In this document: one piece after another, positions 1-8,518 of the stretch
Layout of the letters: every line of letters begins with the position of its first letter
Numbering within the stretch: position 1 is the first letter of the stretch
Notes under the pieces: generated by a model
Seen by the model: only the letters and a program-made list of their open reading frames with translations
The model's database searches: none
Told to the model about the DNA's origin: nothing
Translations under genes and position numbers: made by a program
Virus record (IMG/VR): IMGVR_UViG_3300020469_000038
Location: 1 to 64,000 of that record
Strand: one strand, 5' to 3'
DNA: 64,000 nt
Source: a virus

Positions 1-252
1 ATTTGGATTTGTCCAAACAGTTCCTTTTTTATGATAGTCAGCATCAATTAATTCGTTAACCATCTTAACGTCAACTGCTATCAAAAAGTGTGGATCAAAT
101 TCACGGTATTGTGCGTTACAACCATAGACTGTACCTTTGTTTACTAAACTAGGACAATCGATTGCAAGTCTACTGTTTCCGTTACCTAAAACGAAAGCAG
201 CGTCATTTTGAAATCTTTTACGGTTACTCTTGAGGTTCAACTGGTGCTGCAT
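1..252 (-). CDS. Conserved phage protein of unknown function, truncated by the window edge
   Basis: Only the first 84 codons are present; the gene runs off the left end. I chose ATG at 252-250, in a frame that opens after a stop just upstream; it overlaps the end of the 79-residue gene by 29 bases. The visible part has an LGNGNSR segment, then CPSLVNKGTVYGCNAQY and a hydrophobic strand FLIAVDVKM. This looks like the start of a Rossmann-type alpha/beta fold, and I recall similar hypothetical proteins from marine T4-like phages. The pattern loosely resembles DUF115/MptE-like proteins, but that is a guess. No function is assigned. Overlap with its neighbour suggests translational coupling downstream of the portal gene. 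Confidence 0.7.
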   Translation of the reverse strand, partial: MQHQLNLKSNRKRFQNDAAFVLGNGNSRLAIDCPSLVNKGTVYGCNAQYREFDPHFLIAVDVKMVNELIDADYHKKGTVWTNPN

Positions 253-463
253 ACATCTGCCTAATAAAGGTTAGTTCCGATTCTTTCTCGGCAGCGTGCG
301 CTTCAGCCTGCATTCTAATTTCATTAATCTGTCTAAGAGTTAATCTAATCTTTCTTGTATCGTCACGTTGCAATACAGAACTGTCTTTGCTGTTGTCGTA
401 TCTACGGTCAACTGCAAAGTCGTTTATCTCGTCGTTAAAATATAAAAATTCATTTAGAAGCAT
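224..463 (-). CDS. Small protein directly after the portal gene, possible prohead core protein
   Basis: A 79-residue charged protein without Cys or membrane segments. Its central part (about residues 37-68) is a predicted helix rich in Arg, Gln and Glu. It lies 14 bases downstream of the portal gene on the same strand. In T4 this position holds gene 67, an 80-residue prohead core protein, so size and place match, but the strongly acidic tail of T4 gp67 is missing and I see no clear sequence likeness. The start at 463 has no strong ribosome binding site, so it may be coupled to portal translation. The gene 3' to it starts inside its last codons. The prohead role is inferred from position only. 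Confidence 0.65.
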   Translation of the reverse strand: MLLNEFLYFNDEINDFAVDRRYDNSKDSSVLQRDDTRKIRLTLRQINEIRMQAEAHAAEKESELTFIRQMYAAPVEPQE

Positions 464-477
464 ACTACTATTTATGA

Positions 478-2184
478 CTAGACAGGAGTTTCTGTGCCGC
501 CTGCCGCATCTCCTTCTCCGCCTGCCGGTTCAGCCGCCGCTGCCATTTCATCAGGTGCTTCTGCAGTTTGGTTCCCCATATCTGCTTCCATACCACCCGG
601 TGTAATGCCTGCTCCTCTTAACTCACCTGCTGCATCAGTAGGTGGTTGTAAGTTACCAGCATTTTCTTCTTTCCACATTCTTTCGTTCTCAGCAATTTCT
701 TCTGCTGTTAAACCAAGATAACGTTTTAATGCAAAACGTTTTGACAAGTGTGGAACTTGTTGTATTGCACCAAAAATATTTGCTCTAGTAGTGTCAAGTT
801 CTGCTTGACGATATGCAGCAAAGTTTTGTGGTGGATTAAATTTAAGTTCAAACATACTAGGATCAATATTAATCCCTGATCCGTTTAACCACATTTTAAA
901 TTCCATATCAAGTGGTTCTACAATGTTTGCTTGAAGTCTTTCGCAGTATTTGTTAAAACGTAGTTCTTGAATGTAAGCAGTACCCACTTTACCGTCACTT
1001 ACTGTATTTGCTTGTTCGTCAATTGCTGTTGGCAAGTAACTTGCTGGAATACGTAAAGCACGGAATAGTTTATTAGTAAAGTATCGTAGGTCAGTAATCT
1101 CACCTAAGTTAGTACCGCCTGGTAATGTTTCTACTTTAGAACCACGCCCTTCTGCTGTTTGCGGAAAGAAGTAATCTTCGTTAGTTGATAAAGGATTGTA
1201 ACTAGCATCAATAACACTAGTTCCGCCGCCTGTTGCACTTGGAATACGTCTTTGTTGAATTTCGTTCTTAACTTTCTCAACAAAACTCATAGCCATATGT
1301 GCAGGCATATTACCTACATCAACATAGAAGATTCTACGTTCAGGTGCACGTTGGATACGATAGATAATAATCGCATCTTCAAGTAATTCTTTTTGTTTAT
1401 AAACTTTGAACACGCTTTCTAAAAGTGAATTACCAAAAGGATAATTTTGATCTAATCCTTCTGATAATGAAACGTGTACCATATGTTTTGCATCTACAGC
1501 AATCTCATTTGCTTCTCTTTGAAACCTAGTGCCTGATGGTGTTGGAACTTGTCCTGCCATTCCTCTACCAAAACCGCCGCCCGAAGTATATGAACTCGTT
1601 CCGCTAGGTGAAGTGTTAGAAGTGTTATGTGGTGTTGTTGCTACTAAATCTTTAAAGTTAAAATTAATATCTCTTACAACATACTGTTCAGGAATCTTTC
1701 CGTCGGATTCGTTTACAATAATTTTAGTAACTTTAGTTTGATCTACATATAAAAGTTTTTGTGTTTCCGGATCTCTAATAAAAAAGCAGTCTCCGTACTT
1801 GAATACATTACGTACTATTCTAAAAATTCGTTTGTCAATTTGATTAAGTTTTACCCATTTTTGTAATGCATCTTTTAGTAGTCTAGTTTCTACATTAGTT
1901 GCTTGTGATCTAAAATGGAAGTGAAACGGTGTTGTGTTTTCTCTATCTTTATCTGTACAAAATTCTGCTAAAATATCCAGTGCAGCATTTACTTCTGAAT
2001 CCATATCCATTGTATCGTACTGCATATAACGTTCAATACGGTTTGGTGCGCCCGCATATACATCCGGCAAGTACGAACTATAGTTTGCTCTTGCGGGGCC
2101 AGGACGTCCGCCGCCGCTAATCGGGCTATAACTTCCGCCTGTATTATCGACGTTAACTGGTGTAAAGTGTTTTTTCCAACTCAT
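478..2184 (-). CDS. 20: Portal vertex protein of the head (T4 gp20-like)
   Basis: This 568-residue protein matches T4-type portal proteins, which form the dodecameric ring at one head vertex for DNA packaging and tail attachment. Recognisable parts are the N-terminal SWKKHF start, the IERYMQYDTMDMDSEVNAAL stretch (about 51-70), the hinge with LPGGTNLGEITDLRYF (about 354-369), and the ALRIPASYL segment that follows. The length is close to T4 gp20 (524 residues). Residues about 185-220 form a Gly/Ser/Thr-rich insertion, and the C-terminus (about 515-568) is Ala/Gly/Glu-rich and probably disordered. It is the second gene of a minus-strand late block, 45 bases after the tape-measure-like gene. 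The T4 neighbours gp18 and gp19 are not beside it. Confidence 0.96.
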   Translation of the reverse strand: MSWKKHFTPVNVDNTGGSYSPISGGGRPGPARANYSSYLPDVYAGAPNRIERYMQYDTMDMDSEVNAALDILAEFCTDKDRENTTPFHFHFRSQATNVETRLLKDALQKWVKLNQIDKRIFRIVRNVFKYGDCFFIRDPETQKLLYVDQTKVTKIIVNESDGKIPEQYVVRDINFNFKDLVATTPHNTSNTSPSGTSSYTSGGGFGRGMAGQVPTPSGTRFQREANEIAVDAKHMVHVSLSEGLDQNYPFGNSLLESVFKVYKQKELLEDAIIIYRIQRAPERRIFYVDVGNMPAHMAMSFVEKVKNEIQQRRIPSATGGGTSVIDASYNPLSTNEDYFFPQTAEGRGSKVETLPGGTNLGEITDLRYFTNKLFRALRIPASYLPTAIDEQANTVSDGKVGTAYIQELRFNKYCERLQANIVEPLDMEFKMWLNGSGINIDPSMFELKFNPPQNFAAYRQAELDTTRANIFGAIQQVPHLSKRFALKRYLGLTAEEIAENERMWKEENAGNLQPPTDAAGELRGAGITPGGMEADMGNQTAEAPDEMAAAAEPAGGEGDAAGGTETPV

Positions 2185-2204
2185 ATCTTATATTATACAT
2201 CCTT

Positions 2205-2219
2205 TTGCTTGAAAAGCAA
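2205..2219. other. Short perfect hairpin between the 880-residue gene and the portal gene
   Basis: The arms TTGCTT (2205-2210) and AAGCAA (2214-2219) pair around a three-base loop in the 45-base gap. Read on the minus strand it is followed by AAGGATG, not a T run, so it does not look like a terminator. It could affect mRNA stability or portal translation; this is only inference. Confidence 0.35.
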
Positions 2220-2229
2220 GTTCTTATTA

Positions 2230-4872
2230 TTATACACTAGCATATAAATCTCCAATTTGCTCTCCACTAACACCAAGTTGTTTTTTGGCTATCATAGTTT
2301 GAGTGGTCGCTATTTGGACCAGTTGATTCATACTTGTATTTAAGTCTGCTAACAACTGATCAGGAGTTTTGTGAACAGTGTTACTAGACATAGGTGTACC
2401 ATCTGGGTTAAGTTTCTTCTCTTCTTCTAATTTTTTCTTCTCTTGTTCAATTTGTTTTTTCTTTAGTTCTGCTTCTTTGGCTTTACGTTCTTCTTCTGCT
2501 TTTAGTTCTAGTGCTTTTTGTTCTTCAGCAGTAGTTGTAGTAGGATTCTCTGGACTAACAACTACTTCGCCGTTAGCCTCTGCTTCTTTTCTTTTCTTTT
2601 CCTCTACAATTCTATTGTTCTCGTCAATCAGTGCAAGATCTTTTTTGTATTGTTCGATTTGAGCAAGAGACTCTTCTCTACCTTTTGATTCTCTACCCCA
2701 GTATTCGTTTACACCTTCTTCAGAACGTTTAATACGTTCTTCTTCTGCTTTAATTTTGGCTTCAATATCACTAACAGTTTCTGGACCAACAAGTGCTTCA
2801 CCTATTGTTTCGCCAATTGCTTCACCTGCGCTTGAGCCTGCCCAATAGCCAAATGCGCCGCCAATAACTCCGCCAATAAGTGTACCTACAACAGGAACAA
2901 CACTCCCGATTGCAGCACCTGCTGCTGCGCCTGCCATTGCACCACCAGTTCCTCCTGTGACACTACCTACTACTCCTGATTTTTCTACAGTCGCTTCGCC
3001 TGAAGTAATATTACCTGCGTCAAGATCTGCTTCAACTTGGCTATAATCACTATACCCTTCATACAATCCGTACAGTAGTCCTAACGGTCCTGCACGTTTC
3101 ATCATATTTTTTGCTGCGCCTTTTACTGCGCCGCCTGGACCAGCAGCGCCTGGTGTCCCTGGTTTTAAAGGTGCTCCTCCGCCGGGGCCGGGTTTTAAAC
3201 CTCTTGCGCCAACGCCTAATAATTGTGCTGCTGCCGCAGCGCCTGCTGCAAGTTCTAGTGCTTTGAGTGCACCATTTGCTAAACCAGCGGCTATCACAAA
3301 TTTGTCAAAATTGTTTGCTGCCATATTAAGAGCTGGTACTAGATAATCTTCAGCGGCTTTTAGTGCTTTATTAAATACTTTTTCTAACGGTGCAAGATCA
3401 ATGCTACCAAGCATTGTGGTAAATGCGGTACTTGCTTCTGCAATATTTTCTTTGAACGTTTTAATTGATGCTGGATCAATTACGCCTTCAACACCTTTCT
3501 TTAGGTCTTCTTTAAGTTTTTCTTGTTCCTTCTTTTGGTCGTCTATTACAGTAGCAAGATCTGTTGCACGTTTGCCTACATCATCTGCTGCGGTGTAGAA
3601 GTCATTCATTGAGTCGTCAAATTTACCTAATGTTTCACCAATGGGCGATTCAGCAAACTTCTTGGCTTCTGCTGCATAGGTATCATAGAAGTCACTAGCA
3701 AAGCCTGCTTCTAGTTGTTCACCGGATTCGATCTTCTTAAATAGTGCCTGTGCTTCGCCGCTAGACTCTCTTAAGAAAGCCATTGCTTTGACACCTTCCT
3801 CAGATGTTGCAGTACCTGTTGCTAGGATTTCTTTAATACCAGTTTGGTGTGCCGCAGGAATAGCATCCATAAGCATATCCATTTCAATTCTTTCCTCTTT
3901 GGAAAGTTTGGACATCATAATCCTAAACTGTGCATCTGCATTTCTAGCGTCTTGTTCTGATTGTAGAGCTTCTTTGGATTTACCTGTTAACTTGGATACA
4001 GCATCTAAGTTTTTCATATACGCTGTTGTTCCAGCAATTAGTTGCTTGTTAGTTAACTGTTCGTTTCTACCTAGTCGTTGAAGTCTAGCACCGTACTGTG
4101 CAAGTCCGTCATTAATGTCAACTGTACTGAAACCTAATCTTGCTAGTTCGTCGCCTACTCTGGACTTCCTAATGGATTTACCCATATCGGCTAAACGTTT
4201 AGCACCTTCTGCTGTGCCACCTGCTAAGAATATTAAATTTGCAGAATTCTTTTGAACAACACCGGCAAATTGTTCCATTGTCATACCAGCGCCGCCGGCT
4301 GCTTTACTAAATTCTGCTATGTTACCGCCAAAGTTAGCACCTACCGATGCTGCTGCTTGGAACTGTGTTTGTAGTGTTTCTACTGCACCTGCAACAGGTC
4401 CATAAACACCCTTAATTGCATCGCCAACTAATGGAATGTTACCTAGTGTATCTGTAGCACTTGTAATGCTATCTCCCATATTTGAGATACTAGATAACGA
4501 GCCGCCAATAAAGTCAATAGCCTTTTGAACTTGTTGACCCATTTTACCAACAAGTGTTAAACTGTCTTTAAGTCCTTGCCCCCAACTGTCTGTACTTTCT
4601 GCTGTCTCGTCAAGTGCATCACCAAGTTTTTCTGATGACTTAGTAGTTCCGTCCTGTGTTCGTTGGAATTTACGACCGCTTCTTACAGCATTTTCAGTTT
4701 GTTTACCTAGTTTGCCTAGATCTTTGTCTAGTCCTGCTGCATTCTTTATTTCGACACCTTGCGCTTTAGCAAGAGCTGTCATAGCAGCAAGCAGTTGCTT
4801 TAACGTGGCTTCAGTCGCAGCATTATTAAGTACTACTTCTTCATTACCAATTTGTCCTGTTACGTCGGCCAT
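2230..4872 (-). CDS. Large tape-measure-like virion protein
   Basis: An 880-residue protein with the layout of a tail tape measure or ejected virion protein. The N-terminus is polar and helical; residues about 110-180 contain IGGSL and GNIPLVGDAIKGVYGPVAGAV. Residues about 525-600 are Ala/Gly/Pro-rich. A glycine-zipper hydrophobic stretch lies near 635-700 (GAAAGAAIGSVVPVVGTLIGG), followed by a very charged coiled coil at about 700-840 rich in Lys, Glu and Ala. T4 gp29 is 590 residues, so this is longer. In T4 the tape measure gene is close to 26 and 51; here this gene is divergent from gp26. Family membership cannot be proven by eye; a generic virion structural protein is the alternative. 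A late-promoter-like site lies at 4940-4931. Confidence 0.6.
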   Translation of the reverse strand: MADVTGQIGNEEVVLNNAATEATLKQLLAAMTALAKAQGVEIKNAAGLDKDLGKLGKQTENAVRSGRKFQRTQDGTTKSSEKLGDALDETAESTDSWGQGLKDSLTLVGKMGQQVQKAIDFIGGSLSSISNMGDSITSATDTLGNIPLVGDAIKGVYGPVAGAVETLQTQFQAAASVGANFGGNIAEFSKAAGGAGMTMEQFAGVVQKNSANLIFLAGGTAEGAKRLADMGKSIRKSRVGDELARLGFSTVDINDGLAQYGARLQRLGRNEQLTNKQLIAGTTAYMKNLDAVSKLTGKSKEALQSEQDARNADAQFRIMMSKLSKEERIEMDMLMDAIPAAHQTGIKEILATGTATSEEGVKAMAFLRESSGEAQALFKKIESGEQLEAGFASDFYDTYAAEAKKFAESPIGETLGKFDDSMNDFYTAADDVGKRATDLATVIDDQKKEQEKLKEDLKKGVEGVIDPASIKTFKENIAEASTAFTTMLGSIDLAPLEKVFNKALKAAEDYLVPALNMAANNFDKFVIAAGLANGALKALELAAGAAAAAQLLGVGARGLKPGPGGGAPLKPGTPGAAGPGGAVKGAAKNMMKRAGPLGLLYGLYEGYSDYSQVEADLDAGNITSGEATVEKSGVVGSVTGGTGGAMAGAAAGAAIGSVVPVVGTLIGGVIGGAFGYWAGSSAGEAIGETIGEALVGPETVSDIEAKIKAEEERIKRSEEGVNEYWGRESKGREESLAQIEQYKKDLALIDENNRIVEEKKRKEAEANGEVVVSPENPTTTTAEEQKALELKAEEERKAKEAELKKKQIEQEKKKLEEEKKLNPDGTPMSSNTVHKTPDQLLADLNTSMNQLVQIATTQTMIAKKQLGVSGEQIGDLYASV

Positions 4873-4898
4873 TAATTATATTCCCAGAAATATGCGCA

Positions 4899-4907
4899 CA
4901 TAAATAC
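4899..4907 (+). promoter_or_regulatory. Late-promoter-like site upstream of gp26
   Basis: CATAAATAC matches the T4 late promoter TATAAATA in seven of eight positions and lies 44 bases before the gp26 start. Late promoters of this class are read by gp55-programmed RNA polymerase, and a gp55 gene is present in this window. Confidence 0.6.
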
Positions 4908-4930
4908 TTATTGTAAATATATACAACAAT

Positions 4931-4940
4931 GTTATTTATC
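4931..4940 (-). promoter_or_regulatory. Late-promoter-like site upstream of the 880-residue gene
   Basis: Read on the minus strand the sequence is GATAAATAAC, about 60 bases before the ATG at 4872. It faces the plus-strand late site at 4899-4907, so transcripts from the two would overlap at their 5' ends by about 30 bases. Confidence 0.5.
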
Positions 4941-4950
4941 GGAGAAAAAT

Positions 4951-5874
4951 ATGGATGAAAACACAGAAATGCCAAAGGTTGAAATTGCCGGGCAGCCTGC
5001 CACAAGTGGTGCACCCCAAGAGGCAGTAGCACCAGCGGCTCCTGTCAATCCGTTAGCCGGCTATTATAGACAACCTAAAGTTTACCTAAGATTGCCAAGC
5101 AGAGGCAAATGGTATGCACAAGGTACACTTGATGTAAGCACAGATGGGCAATATCCTGTCTATGCTATGACCGCAAAAGATGAACTAATGTATAAGACAC
5201 CAGATGCGTTAATGAATGGTGCAGCAACAACAGAAGTAATTAAAAGTTGTGTTCCAGCAATTAAAGAGCCGTGGAATATGCCTACACTTGATGTAGACGC
5301 TTGTTTAGTAGCAATTAGAATTGCAACTTACGGTGATAAAATGGAAATTACAACTCACTGTCCTAAGTGTAAGGAAGAACAAAATTACGATTACGTTCTA
5401 AATGATCACTTAGAAAGAATTAGTAGTTTCGAGTTTCCGGAACAGTATGCAATTGGCGACCTTACTTTTAGTTTGAAACCTTACACTTACAAAGAAGTAA
5501 CATCTAAACAATTACAACAAATGGAACAAGAAAGAATCTTCAACATCGTTAATAGTGAAACTATGACTGAAGAAGAAAAACTTGAAAAGTTTGGTTCTAG
5601 TTTTATTAAGTTAACTGAAATGACTGTTGCAGTTGTTATACACAGTATTTCTGCTATTACAACTCCGCAAGGAACAGTAAATGATAAACAGATGATTTCA
5701 GACTTTATTCAAAATGCTGATAAAGAAATTTTCAAAAAACTTAGTGAACACTTACAAGGTATTGCTAAAGGACTTGAACTTAAAACTAAAAAAGTCAAGT
5801 GTGGTGATTGCGAACACGAGTTCGAAGTTGCATTAACAATGGATCAAGCAAATTTTTTCGGAGCAAAGTCTTAA
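4951..5874 (+). CDS. 26: Baseplate hub protein (T4 gp26-like)
   Basis: A 307-residue protein with the hallmarks of marine T4-like gp26: a Pro/Ala-rich N-terminus (1-35), then YYRQPKVYLRLPSRGKWY (about 38-55), PVYAMTAKDELMYKTPDALMNG (69-90) and SCVPAIKEPWNMP (99-111). Two zinc-ribbon-like CxxC pairs are visible, C137/C140 (CPKC) and C284/C287 (CGDC), suggesting bound metal. gp26 acts in assembly of the baseplate hub. T4 gp26 is 208 residues, so this one is larger. The ribosome binding site CGGAGAA is 5-6 bases before the ATG. The last codons contain a slippery heptamer leading into the gp51 frame. Confidence 0.9.
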   Translation: MDENTEMPKVEIAGQPATSGAPQEAVAPAAPVNPLAGYYRQPKVYLRLPSRGKWYAQGTLDVSTDGQYPVYAMTAKDELMYKTPDALMNGAATTEVIKSCVPAIKEPWNMPTLDVDACLVAIRIATYGDKMEITTHCPKCKEEQNYDYVLNDHLERISSFEFPEQYAIGDLTFSLKPYTYKEVTSKQLQQMEQERIFNIVNSETMTEEEKLEKFGSSFIKLTEMTVAVVIHSISAITTPQGTVNDKQMISDFIQNADKEIFKKLSEHLQGIAKGLELKTKKVKCGDCEHEFEVALTMDQANFFGAKS

Positions 5875-6086
5875 CCCTTTCTCGTCCTGAGATTTTGCGT
5901 GAAGCCGAAAAACTAGATAAAGAGGCGAGAACTCTAAAGAGAGAACTTCTTAAAATGTGTTGGTATATGAGAGGTCTTTCTTACAGTGAACTTGCGACTA
6001 TGTCTTACGAAGAACGTTCTATAATAAATGAGATTATCAAAGATAATCTAGAAACTACCAAAAAAACTAAACTGCCGTTTTTCTAA
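5808..6086 (+). CDS. 51: Baseplate hub assembly protein (T4 gp51-like), start uncertain
   Basis: The frame overlaps the end of gp26 and encodes SRPEILREAEKLDKEARTLK, MCWYMRGLSYSEL and a C-terminus IINEIIKDNLETTKKTKLPFF. This matches small proteins that follow gp26 in marine T4-like phages and take the place of T4 gp51, a catalyst of hub assembly. The likeness begins near SRPEIL (codon about 5883), before any ATG in frame. The possible starts are TTG at 5808, inside gp26, TTG at 5895, which loses conserved residues, or a -1 frameshift from gp26 at 5850-5856. The gene order 26-51 is as in T4. Its end overlaps the convergent 811-residue gene by four bases. Confidence 0.7.
   Translation: MRTRVRSCINNGSSKFFRSKVLTLSRPEILREAEKLDKEARTLKRELLKMCWYMRGLSYSELATMSYEERSIINEIIKDNLETTKKTKLPFF
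5850..5856 (+). promoter_or_regulatory. Possible -1 ribosomal frameshift site at the gp26/gp51 junction
   Basis: The heptamer A AAT TTT is in phase with gp26 codons (AAT at 5851, TTT at 5854) and fits the X XXY YYZ pattern. Slipping back one base enters the gp51 frame, which stays open to 6086. gp51 has no ATG in this frame before its conserved region. No obvious stimulatory structure was found by eye. Confidence 0.35.
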
Positions 6087-8518
6087 GCAGATAATTCTTT
6101 CTTAATAATTGCTTGAACTTCTGGTTTTAGATTCTTAATACTTACAACTAAGTCGCCCATATTAACCGGTGCTGCCGGTGTCGTTTGGGTAGGTTTATAA
6201 TCCTTTTGACCTTGTGTTCTGTCTGGTCTTTGATATGGCTCTTCGGCCGAAGGTTCAGCGCCTGTAGTGTCTTTTACTGCTGGATTATCGTCTTGTGGTG
6301 TAGTTGTAGCATCAGCACCTTGATCACCGCTTGTTGACGCTGTATCCGCGTCTGTGGCACCATCTGTAGATGTTTTATCAGTTGCAGTTGATGTAGTTGA
6401 TGTAGTTGAAGTAGTAGATTGGCTATTCATTTTATCACGCAATTCTTCTGCTTCACCTGGCTGTAATGCAGCACCATTTTGAACAGGCTGATCTGTTTGC
6501 GTATCAAGAACATCATATGTTTTTGGATTTTGTGCATTTGGCTGCATAATAAATTTGTCGCCTTCAGCGCCTGCATACTTGCCTGCTTCTTTATTCATTT
6601 TATCGCTCATAGGTTCTGCTTTTTCAGGAGCAAGAGCAACGCCATTCTTAATAGGCTTACTAGTTTGCTTGTCAATAATATCTACTTTAGTTTCGTCTTT
6701 TGTATTTTTTTGTAGATAGTATCTTTCATCTTTACTTAATGTAGCATCACCTGTTGCTGGATCGGCACTAGATGTAGCAGTGTCCCCTGTTGGTGCTTCT
6801 GCATCACCTGTTGGTGCTTCTGCATCACCTGCTGGTGCTTCTGCATCACCTGCTGGTGTGTCAGTTGTTGTGTCTGCTGCTGTATCAGTTGCTGTGTCTG
6901 CGTCTGCTGCTGGTGCGTCTGCATCACCTGTTGGTGTGCTTGTAGAAGTAGGAACGTCAATCTTCATTGCATCATACGTGCCTTTAATAACATCATCTGC
7001 TACGCCTGCTGGCTTTAGAACTTTATCTGCAATTTCATTTGAATCTGTAGGTTCGCCTGCTTTAGTCCAGGCCTTCATTAGTTTGTCTGCTGTAACTTTA
7101 GCAGTTAAATTTCTACCTGCTTTTTTAAGAGCACCGACACCTTTACCTATAGCACCTGCTGCTTTCTTTAATATTCCTGGTGCTTCGTTAACAGTTTGTC
7201 TATTATAATAAGTCACTGCATCAAATATACTTTCAAACATTAATTTGTTTTCTAGCATATGATTGTTTACTTGTGTAATTTTATTGAACAGTAAATAAAT
7301 CTGTCCTTCTGACAGTTTTTGTCCTTTGATTGCAATACTTTCTTGATTGCTTGTCTTTCTTTCTATACCTGCTGTTGCAGCACCTTGTGCGGCTGCTGTT
7401 CCAACTTCAGCGGCTTGTTGCACTTGCTGAACTGTTTTTACTAAACTTTCTTTACTTGCGGCTATTACTTCTAGTTGTGCATCTGTTAGATCTTTAGCAT
7501 CTTTAAGATATTCAGCAGCCATATTCAAATCTCTATTTGTATCTGTTAGGCTTCTCATATATTCAACATACTTGACTGATGCAGTGTTTAGTTCGTTACT
7601 GAAAGTACCAAACTCTGCTTTAGCGGAGTTCATTCCTCTAATAAGTTCGTTTAACTGATCAACTTGATCTTGTTGTATAACACCACTGTATGATGCTCCG
7701 TATCCTGTTCCGAATGTTATATCTAAGTTAACCTTACTAGTGTATGCTTCTAAATTAGGATTTTTATCCCACACAGCGGCTACCTTATCTGGCATCTCTG
7801 CAAGACTGTCTTCTAGATTTGAATCTCTGACTAGTTCAACTTGATTAGCAATGTCTTCTGCGCCACCGCTTGCAATTGCTTCAATTTCATCTTTTGCAAT
7901 GTATTCACTTGCCATACCAATTAACGCACCAATTGCTGCTGTCTTGGCTGACTTGCCAACTGCTGTTGAAAGGTCTTCGCCTTGTAATAAATCTTTAGTT
8001 GCTCTAGCAAGGAAACCAGCAACTGCACCACCAAATGGTCCTGTTGTCATTGCAGCCGCTGTTGTTAAAACAGCAACAGCAAGTGTTGCTTTGCCTGGAT
8101 TTTCTTTTGCCCAGTCACTAACTGCTTTTACTGCACTTACAACTTTAGAATCTTTTTCGCCTATCTTTGTTTTTAGTTCAGCAAACTTAGCGTCTATGTT
8201 TTTTACTGGACCTGTTTCTTTTGCTGCTCTGCCAAGTTCGTTAATTTTGTTATTGATAAACTTAACTGCTTCAATAGGTAACGCTGCAATGTCTTTGCCT
8301 TTACCAATTGCTGTTCTGTTTCTTCCAGCGTCATCAGCACCTTTTTCAACAGTTGTAAACAGTTGTGTAATTTGTTCTTTTGATAAGTTTGCTTCTACAA
8401 CGTATTTTTCAATATCGGCTAACCAAGGCTGAATAGTTTTTTGCTCTAGCAGTAGAAATGCTGGATCGTTCCAACCTTCACTAATATATTTTTTCTTTTG
8501 TAGTTGGCTTAGTCTCAT
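6083..8518 (-). CDS. Ala/Thr-rich virion-type protein, candidate internal head protein
   Basis: An 811-residue protein without a recognised enzyme domain. The N-terminus MRLSQLQKKKYISEGWN resembles a T4 capsid-targeting sequence, with ISE before G matching the gp21 protease pattern (L/I-x-E, then G or A). Residues about 140-175 form a hydrophobic Ala/Gly-rich stretch, and residues about 265-375 are helical. Residues about 535-605 are a low-complexity linker of Asp, Ala, Pro, Thr and Gly with GDAEAP units. Residues about 605-715 hold two copies of a roughly 45-residue repeat. The gene overlaps the 313-residue gene by ATGA and shares its MRL start. It may be a head-internal or tail protein carried in the virion; this is inference. 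Confidence 0.6.
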   Translation of the reverse strand: MRLSQLQKKKYISEGWNDPAFLLLEQKTIQPWLADIEKYVVEANLSKEQITQLFTTVEKGADDAGRNRTAIGKGKDIAALPIEAVKFINNKINELGRAAKETGPVKNIDAKFAELKTKIGEKDSKVVSAVKAVSDWAKENPGKATLAVAVLTTAAAMTTGPFGGAVAGFLARATKDLLQGEDLSTAVGKSAKTAAIGALIGMASEYIAKDEIEAIASGGAEDIANQVELVRDSNLEDSLAEMPDKVAAVWDKNPNLEAYTSKVNLDITFGTGYGASYSGVIQQDQVDQLNELIRGMNSAKAEFGTFSNELNTASVKYVEYMRSLTDTNRDLNMAAEYLKDAKDLTDAQLEVIAASKESLVKTVQQVQQAAEVGTAAAQGAATAGIERKTSNQESIAIKGQKLSEGQIYLLFNKITQVNNHMLENKLMFESIFDAVTYYNRQTVNEAPGILKKAAGAIGKGVGALKKAGRNLTAKVTADKLMKAWTKAGEPTDSNEIADKVLKPAGVADDVIKGTYDAMKIDVPTSTSTPTGDADAPAADADTATDTAADTTTDTPAGDAEAPAGDAEAPTGDAEAPTGDTATSSADPATGDATLSKDERYYLQKNTKDETKVDIIDKQTSKPIKNGVALAPEKAEPMSDKMNKEAGKYAGAEGDKFIMQPNAQNPKTYDVLDTQTDQPVQNGAALQPGEAEELRDKMNSQSTTSTTSTTSTATDKTSTDGATDADTASTSGDQGADATTTPQDDNPAVKDTTGAEPSAEEPYQRPDRTQGQKDYKPTQTTPAAPVNMGDLVVSIKNLKPEVQAIIKKELSA
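6785..6859. repeat. 21-bp tandem repeat inside the 811-residue gene
   Basis: Three near-identical 21-base units beginning CCTG(T/C)TGGTGCTTCTG, plus a partial fourth, encode GDAEAP(A/T) units on the minus strand. The copies differ by one or two bases, which suggests recent slippage expansion of a linker. Confidence 0.8.

Noticed and set aside
469-475. Minus-strand ATAAATA six bases before the 79-residue gene
   Set aside because: It is too close to the start codon to give a normal leader and lies within the portal stop region.
2205-2219. Terminator between the 880-residue gene and the portal gene
   Set aside because: No T run follows on the minus strand and the two genes look co-transcribed.
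6785-6859. Short regular repeats that might be a CRISPR-like array
   Set aside because: The repeats are 21 bases, contiguous without spacers, and in frame within a coding linker.
6780-7208. Plus-strand open frame of 142 codons with GASASP repeats
   Set aside because: It mirrors the low-complexity linker of the minus-strand gene.
7851-8432. Long plus-strand open frame of 193 codons
   Set aside because: It is antisense to the 811-residue gene, Ala/Ser-rich as expected from its reverse complement, and has no ribosome binding site.
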